The notes under the pieces are model-generated. The model did no database searches and had not been told where the DNA came from. It was given only the letters and a program-made list of their open reading frames with translations. From assembly GCA_005888435.1 (NCBI GenBank), contig VAXO01000021.1, positions 1 to 53,229 on the forward strand: a stretch of 53,229 bases of DNA. The letters run 5' to 3'. The stretch comes from Actinomycetota bacterium (GTDB lineage Bacteria; Actinomycetota; Thermoleophilia; Gaiellales; Gaiellaceae). The translations under genes and the position numbers were made by a program. Shown here piece after piece: positions 50,005-53,229 of this stretch (its first letter is position 1; every line of letters begins with the position of its first letter).

Positions 50005-50388
50005 CTAGTCCGGCTGGTGGCAGACGGCCTCGATGTTGTTGCCGTCGGGATCGAGGACGTAGCCGCCGTAGTAGTCGGGGTGATACACCGCCCGCACGCC
50101 GGGTGCGCCGTTGTCGGTCCCGCCTGCGTCGACAGCTGCGGCGTGAAAGGCGTCCACTTGCGCCCGGTTCTCAGCTCTCAGCGCAATGTGAAGCCGACCC
50201 CGCACAGGCTCCCCATAGGCCTCGATGAAGAACGACGGTCTCTCTCCATCATCCTTGCCGAACCCGGCGGCCGCTTCCGAGAACTCCATGAGCAGCGTCA
50301 TCCCGAGCGGCGCCAGCGCTTTCTCGTAGAACGCCTTGCTTCGTTCGTAATCAGCAACGGCGAACCCGACGTGATCGAGCGTAGTCAT
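50005..50388 (-). CDS. VOC/glyoxalase-superfamily protein
   Basis: 127 residues: LDHVGFAVADYERSKAFYEKALAPLGM (first beta-alpha-beta module), LHIALRAENRAQVDAFHAAAVDAGG and YVLDPDGNNIEAVCH (second). The metal-binding positions His6 and Glu (NIEAVCH) are present, so it may be a small metal-dependent lyase, dioxygenase or binding protein. AAGGGAGAG sits before the ATG at 50388. The substrate is unknown. It lies 47 nt from the stop of the GAF kinase gene. Confidence 0.85.
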   Translation of the reverse strand: MTTLDHVGFAVADYERSKAFYEKALAPLGMTLLMEFSEAAAGFGKDDGERPSFFIEAYGEPVRGRLHIALRAENRAQVDAFHAAAVDAGGTDNGAPGVRAVYHPDYYGGYVLDPDGNNIEAVCHQPD

Positions 50389-50435
50389 CCACTCTCCCTT
50401 CGGCGGCGGTGGGATGGTCTCGTCAGTCCCTCCTA

Positions 50436-51851
50436 CTAGGCCGGGAACGACACTTCCGCGCGCGTTCCCGCGTCGCTGCGGAGATCGAGCCGCCCTTGCA
50501 GCTCGTCGCTGACGAGCGCCCGGACGATCGAGAGGCCCGTTCCCGACGCGTCCGTGCCGATGCCCCTCCCGTCATCCGTGATTGCCAGCAGGACCTCGCC
50601 GTTGCGCTGCGCGAGCTCGATGTCCACGGAGTTGCCGCCGTGCTCGAGCGCGTTCTGCAGCAGCTCGCTGAAGACGAGCGCGAGCGCGGTCGCGCGGTTT
50701 CCCGCCAGGGAGACCTCTTCGAGCTCCGCGTGCACGCGCTTCCCGGCGGCGAGGCCCTGCACGAGCATCGCGCGCAGTCGGTCGATCAGGTCGCGGAGAT
50801 CGACGACCTCGTCCCGCTGCTCCGTCAGCACCTCGTGCACTGCGGCGATGGCGAGGATCCGGTTGACGGAGTCCTCGAGCGCCTTGCGCGGGTCACTGTG
50901 CGCGGAGCGCGCCTGCAGCCGCAGCAGCGATGCAACCGTCTGGAGGTTGTTCTTCACGCGATGATGGATCTCTTGCGCGAGCACGCCGCGCATCACCGCT
51001 CGCCCGTGCTCGAGCGCAACGGCCGCGTGGTGCGCGATCGACGTGAGCAGCGCGCGCTCGTCGGCCGTGAACGGCGTGTCCCGATCGCAGACGAGCTCGC
51101 CGATCTGGCGGCGCTTCCAGCGCAGCGGCAGTCGCACCGCATGCTTGCCGGGCCGGCCTTCGGGCCAGGCGATGTCCCCGTCCTGGAGCACCAGCGCAGC
51201 GCCCGTCGCCGCGACGGCCTCCATCGTCGTCTTGACGATCGCCTCGAGCGATTCCTCGAGGTACAGCGACTCGGACACCGCCTCCGAGATCTTCGCGAGC
51301 GCCTCGAGCTCGGCGACACGGCTTTGCGCCTGCGCGTACAGCTGCGCGTGCACGATCGTCTGAGCTACCTGAGCCGCGATGGCGACGACGAGCTCCATCT
51401 CGTCGTGGGTGAACTCGCGCGGCGCGATCGTCCGGACGTTGAGGGCGCCGGCGAGCCGCTCGCGCGCGAAGATCGGCACGGCGAGGATCGACTCGTACTG
51501 GTCCTCGGGTAGGTTGGAAAAGAGCTTGAACCGCGGATCCAGGTGCGCCTGGGCCGCGATCATGATCGGCGCGCGCTCGGCGGCAGCGCTGCCCGTGATG
51601 CCCTCGCCCGCCCGCATCCGCGGCCGCTTCGTCATCTCCTCGACGTTCGTCCCGTGCGTAGCACGGAGGACGAGCTCGTCGCTGCGCTCGTCGTAGAGAT
51701 AGACGAAGCACGCATCGGCGTCGAGGACGTCGGCGACCTTCCGCGCGACGAGTGCCAGCACCTCCTCCAGGTCGAGCGTCGAGTTGACCGCGGCAATCGT
51801 CTCGGTGAGGAGACGGAGATGGCGCTCTCGTACGTCCACGTGTACGTCCAC
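50436..51851 (-). CDS. pdtaS: GAF-domain histidine kinase, HisKA_2 type (PdtaS-like)
   Basis: 471 residues, no transmembrane helix. First GAF domain about 15-165 (LDLEEVLALVARKVADVLDADACFVYLYDE, ILAVPIFARERLAGALNV), a linker coil, a second GAF-like domain about 195-300 (EEAIVKTTMEA-type helix, LLTSIAHHAAVALEHGRAV), then HisKA_2 with EIHHRVKNNLQTVASLLRLQ and a HATPase domain (ELLQNALEHGGNSV, DDGRGIGTDASGTGLSIVRALV). This is the kinase type that partners ANTAR regulators; one lies 3 kb away. GTG at 51851 with AGGGA 6 nt upstream. Confidence 0.88.
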   Translation of the reverse strand: MDVHVDVRERHLRLLTETIAAVNSTLDLEEVLALVARKVADVLDADACFVYLYDERSDELVLRATHGTNVEEMTKRPRMRAGEGITGSAAAERAPIMIAAQAHLDPRFKLFSNLPEDQYESILAVPIFARERLAGALNVRTIAPREFTHDEMELVVAIAAQVAQTIVHAQLYAQAQSRVAELEALAKISEAVSESLYLEESLEAIVKTTMEAVAATGAALVLQDGDIAWPEGRPGKHAVRLPLRWKRRQIGELVCDRDTPFTADERALLTSIAHHAAVALEHGRAVMRGVLAQEIHHRVKNNLQTVASLLRLQARSAHSDPRKALEDSVNRILAIAAVHEVLTEQRDEVVDLRDLIDRLRAMLVQGLAAGKRVHAELEEVSLAGNRATALALVFSELLQNALEHGGNSVDIELAQRNGEVLLAITDDGRGIGTDASGTGLSIVRALVSDELQGRLDLRSDAGTRAEVSFPA

Positions 51852-51860
51852 TTGGATCCC

Positions 51861-51867
51861 TAGGCTA
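51861..51867. promoter_or_regulatory. Overlapping bidirectional -10 (TAGGCTA)
   Basis: In the 21 nt between divergent starts, TAGGCT (51861-51866, +) ends 6 nt before the DUF2269 GTG, while TAGCCT (51867-51862, -) ends 10 nt before the kinase GTG. The two hexamers overlap by five bases, so polymerase could open the same DNA in either direction. Confidence 0.5.
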
Positions 51868-51872
51868 GCGCT

Positions 51873-52349
51873 GTGGATCGCTACCACTGGCTCCTGGTCT
51901 TCCACATGACCGGCGTGTTCTTGATCCTCGGCGGCGCCGCTTTCGGCGGGATCCTGAACGTCGCCGCCCTCCGGCGGGAACGCCCGAGCGAGATCGTCGT
52001 GCTGTTCCGGTTCGTGCGGATCGCCGTGAGGGCGATTTCGCTCGGCATGGTCCTGACACTCGTGTTCGGGCTGTGGCTGGTCGGCGACCTCGACTTCGTC
52101 AAGTGGAGCAACACGTGGGTGATCCTGGCGCTCATCCTCTGGGTCGTCGCGAACGCGCTCGGCGGAGCCGGCGGCCGCCGTGAGAAGGAGACGCGAAAGC
52201 TCGCCGAGCGACTCGCCGCGGAGGGCGACGGACCGAGCGCGGAGCTGCGCGCCCGCATGCGCGATCGCCTCACGCTCGCGCTCAGCTGGGGCAGCGGCAT
52301 CGTCGTGATCGCAATCCTTGCTCTGATGATCTGGAAGCCGGGCCACTGA
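51873..52349 (+). CDS. DUF2269-like integral membrane protein
   Basis: 158 residues, four transmembrane helices: YHWLLVFHMTGVFLILGGAA, AVRAISLGMVLTLVFGLWLV, NTWVILALILWVVANALGG and a C-terminal WGSGIVVIAILALMIW. The early His (WLLVFHMTG) and the helix pattern fit DUF2269 proteins. Function unknown. GTG at 51873; its stop shares a base with the ATG of the next membrane protein gene (52349). Confidence 0.7.
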   Translation: MDRYHWLLVFHMTGVFLILGGAAFGGILNVAALRRERPSEIVVLFRFVRIAVRAISLGMVLTLVFGLWLVGDLDFVKWSNTWVILALILWVVANALGGAGGRREKETRKLAERLAAEGDGPSAELRARMRDRLTLALSWGSGIVVIAILALMIWKPGH

Positions 52350-52783
52350 TGCTCGCGATCCTGCGCCCGGACAGCTGGAACCTCGCGCTCTTCCTGCACG
52401 TGCTCGGGGCGACCGTGCTGACCGGTGCTACAGCTGCCGCGCTCGTGTGCGCGGTGAACGAGGCTCGCTGGCCGTGGCTTCGGCTCGTCGTCGCGCGCAC
52501 GCTGCTGCTCGCCGTCTTCCCGGCCTGGATCCTGATGCGCCTCGGCGGCGCCTGGGAAGACTCGAAGTCGCCGATCGGCGACAACTCGACGTGGCTCGGA
52601 ATCGGCTACCTCGTCGGCGACGCCGGCTTCGTGCTCCTGATCGTCGCGACGATCCTCGGCGCCGTGGCCGTCCGCCGACCACAGCGCACGTGGCCGATCC
52701 GCACCGTCGCCGTGATCACCGGCGTGTATTTCGTGGCTCTGTTGGTCGCCATGTTCGCGATGACGGGGAAGCCGGGCAGTTAA
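52349..52783 (+). CDS. Integral membrane protein, paralogous to its upstream neighbour
   Basis: 144 residues, four helices, with the same N-terminal pattern as the preceding protein (WNLALFLHVLGATVLTGATAAAL compared with YHWLLVFHMTGVFLILGGAAF), suggesting duplication and perhaps a heterodimer. ATG at 52349 overlaps the upstream stop by one base (TGATG). No enzymatic motif. Function unknown. Confidence 0.7.
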   Translation: MLAILRPDSWNLALFLHVLGATVLTGATAAALVCAVNEARWPWLRLVVARTLLLAVFPAWILMRLGGAWEDSKSPIGDNSTWLGIGYLVGDAGFVLLIVATILGAVAVRRPQRTWPIRTVAVITGVYFVALLVAMFAMTGKPGS

Positions 52784-52800
52784 CAGAACCCTTACTCCAA

Positions 52801-52834
52801 AGACGGGAATTTCCTTAGAGACGGGGAATAGGTT
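52801..52834 (+). promoter_or_regulatory. Promoter with tandem AGACGGG(G)AAT boxes
   Basis: AGACGGGAAT (52801-52810) and AGACGGGGAAT (52819-52829) are direct repeats 18 nt apart. The second abuts TAGGTT (52829-52834), which ends 6 nt before the GTG at 52841. This looks like a leaderless promoter with a two-box operator. Confidence 0.45.
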
Positions 52835-52840
52835 CTAAAC

Positions 52841-53095
52841 GTGTCGGCTCTGCCACTGAACCTGACTGCGACGACCGGGTTCCTCGTCGCCGACAACCGA
52901 GGACGCCTCGTCGGCAAGGTCGAGTGCCCGATGTACGGCACACTCCCGGACGTGCCCGACGCCCTGTCGGTGAAGAGCGGGTTCCTCTCGCGGCATCGCC
53001 GTCTCGTCCCGGCCGACACGATCGCCGAGGTAGACCCGGCAAGCCGCGTCGTCGGCCTCCGCGTCGCGCGCGAAGCGATCCGCCGCTTCCTTTAA
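52841..53095 (+). CDS. PRC-barrel-like small protein
   Basis: 84 residues: ATTGFLVADNRGRLVGKVECPMYG, SVKSGFLSRHRRLVPADTIAEVDPASRVVGLRVAREAIRRF. The GxLVGKV…L-x-x-HRR-x-VPAD-x-IAEVD pattern is that of PRC-barrel domains, which bind RNA or regulate photosynthetic and ribosomal proteins; many actinobacterial copies are uncharacterised. GTG at 52841 is preceded by TAGGTT at 6 nt. Alone on its transcript. Confidence 0.65.
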   Translation: MSALPLNLTATTGFLVADNRGRLVGKVECPMYGTLPDVPDALSVKSGFLSRHRRLVPADTIAEVDPASRVVGLRVAREAIRRFL

Positions 53096-53146
53096 GTCAC
53101 CACGAAAACGCACCGTCGAGAACGGGCGGCCGAGAGGCACGGCGTC

Positions 53147-53166
53147 AAAGGCTGGGGTCAGACCCC
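53147..53166. repeat. AAAGGCTGGGGTCAGACCCC repeat near the right edge
   Basis: A single exact copy of the 20-nt unit with the palindrome at 53154-53166. It is 51 nt after the stop of the PRC-barrel-like gene and probably before a convergent gene running in from the right. Confidence 0.9.
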
Positions 53167-53185
53167 TGAACGACCACGAGCTGCG

Positions 53186-53229
53186 CTAATCAAGCAGCAG
53201 CTCGCAGTCGGCCGTCAGTTGGATCCCGC
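53186..53229 (-). CDS. Possible C-terminal end of a minus-strand gene (partial)
   Basis: One minus-strand frame is open from the right edge to TAG at 53188-53186 and reads GIQLTADCELLLD. Only 14 codons are visible, and a second frame is also open (to TGA), so this is a weak call based on position opposite the repeat. Confidence 0.2.
   Translation of the reverse strand, partial: GIQLTADCELLLD

Noticed and set aside
1-53229. rRNA, tRNA, insertion sequences, prophage, replication origin
   Set aside because: Gaps between genes are almost all under 160 nt. None contains a cloverleaf, rRNA-like stretch, DnaA box cluster or transposase-like frame that I could recognise.
53151-53229. Repeat-supplied stop for a gene entering from the right edge, as at 32.9 and 46.8 kb
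   Set aside because: The frame that reads GGG GTC TGA meets another stop (TGA) 20 codons upstream, so here the repeat probably lies just beyond the gene end.

Overview
The window is 53.2 kb of uniformly GC-rich bacterial chromosome with tightly packed genes, many GTG/TTG starts and 1-17 nt overlaps. The gene content (OpcA with Zwf, a PdtaR-type ANTAR regulator with a PdtaS-type kinase, a caa3 oxidase with cytochrome c fused to subunit II, GH15, DUF4389 and DUF899 proteins) points to a deep-branching actinobacterium, most likely Thermoleophilia (Gaiellales/Solirubrobacterales-like). That placement is inference. I see no rRNA, tRNA, CRISPR array, phage gene or transposase.

Layout. 1-2.4 kb (-): extracytoplasmic copper-handling cluster (CopC, YcnI, a membrane protein, a His-motif lipoprotein). 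2.4-6.5 kb (+): MFS transporter with a natural run of five His, then two tandem arylsulfotransferase-like secreted proteins. 6.6-7.9 kb (-): GspE-N-domain protein and DUF4389 protein. 8.0-11.4 kb (-): phosphoketolase (frameshifted) and acetate kinase (no ATG/GTG/TTG start). 11.4-15.9 kb (-): acidic membrane protein, DrrA/DrrB-type ABC exporter, DUF1385 protein, and a 25-residue membrane peptide with a strong terminator. 16.0-23.7 kb: phosphate block (Pit, DUF47, PhoU, PstB, PstA, PstC on -, PstS on +, then a head-to-head kinase and OmpR-type regulator) with a PHO-box-like array between pstC and pstS. 23.8-28.0 kb: small conserved protein, then ctaC-ctaD-ctaB and a 53-residue membrane protein. 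28.1-32.9 kb (+): secreted metalloprotease-like protein, amidase, Fn3-like secreted protein. 32.9-35.2 kb (-): GNAT, methyltransferase, DUF899. 35.2-41.3 kb (-): rpiB-tal-pgi-gnd-zwf-opcA, divergent from tkt; then an FGGY kinase. 44.6-53.1 kb: ABC-F ATPase, small membrane proteins, ANTAR regulator, coiled-coil protein, GH15, VOC protein, GAF/HisKA_2 kinase, DUF2269 pair, PRC-barrel-like protein.

How the genes work together. The sugar genes form an almost complete pentose phosphate pathway plus a phosphoketolase/acetate kinase shunt. Two phosphate uptake systems and their regulators sit side by side. Terminal oxidase and heme O synthesis genes are together, not far from copper-handling genes.

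The most distinctive signals are non-coding. A palindromic repeat with core GGGGTCAGACCCC occurs only where two genes meet tail to tail, and in three cases it supplies the stop codon and the last residues of the minus-strand protein. Many first genes of transcripts have a -10-like hexamer 6-9 nt before the start codon, suggesting leaderless mRNAs, including two divergent pairs with nearly shared -10 elements.
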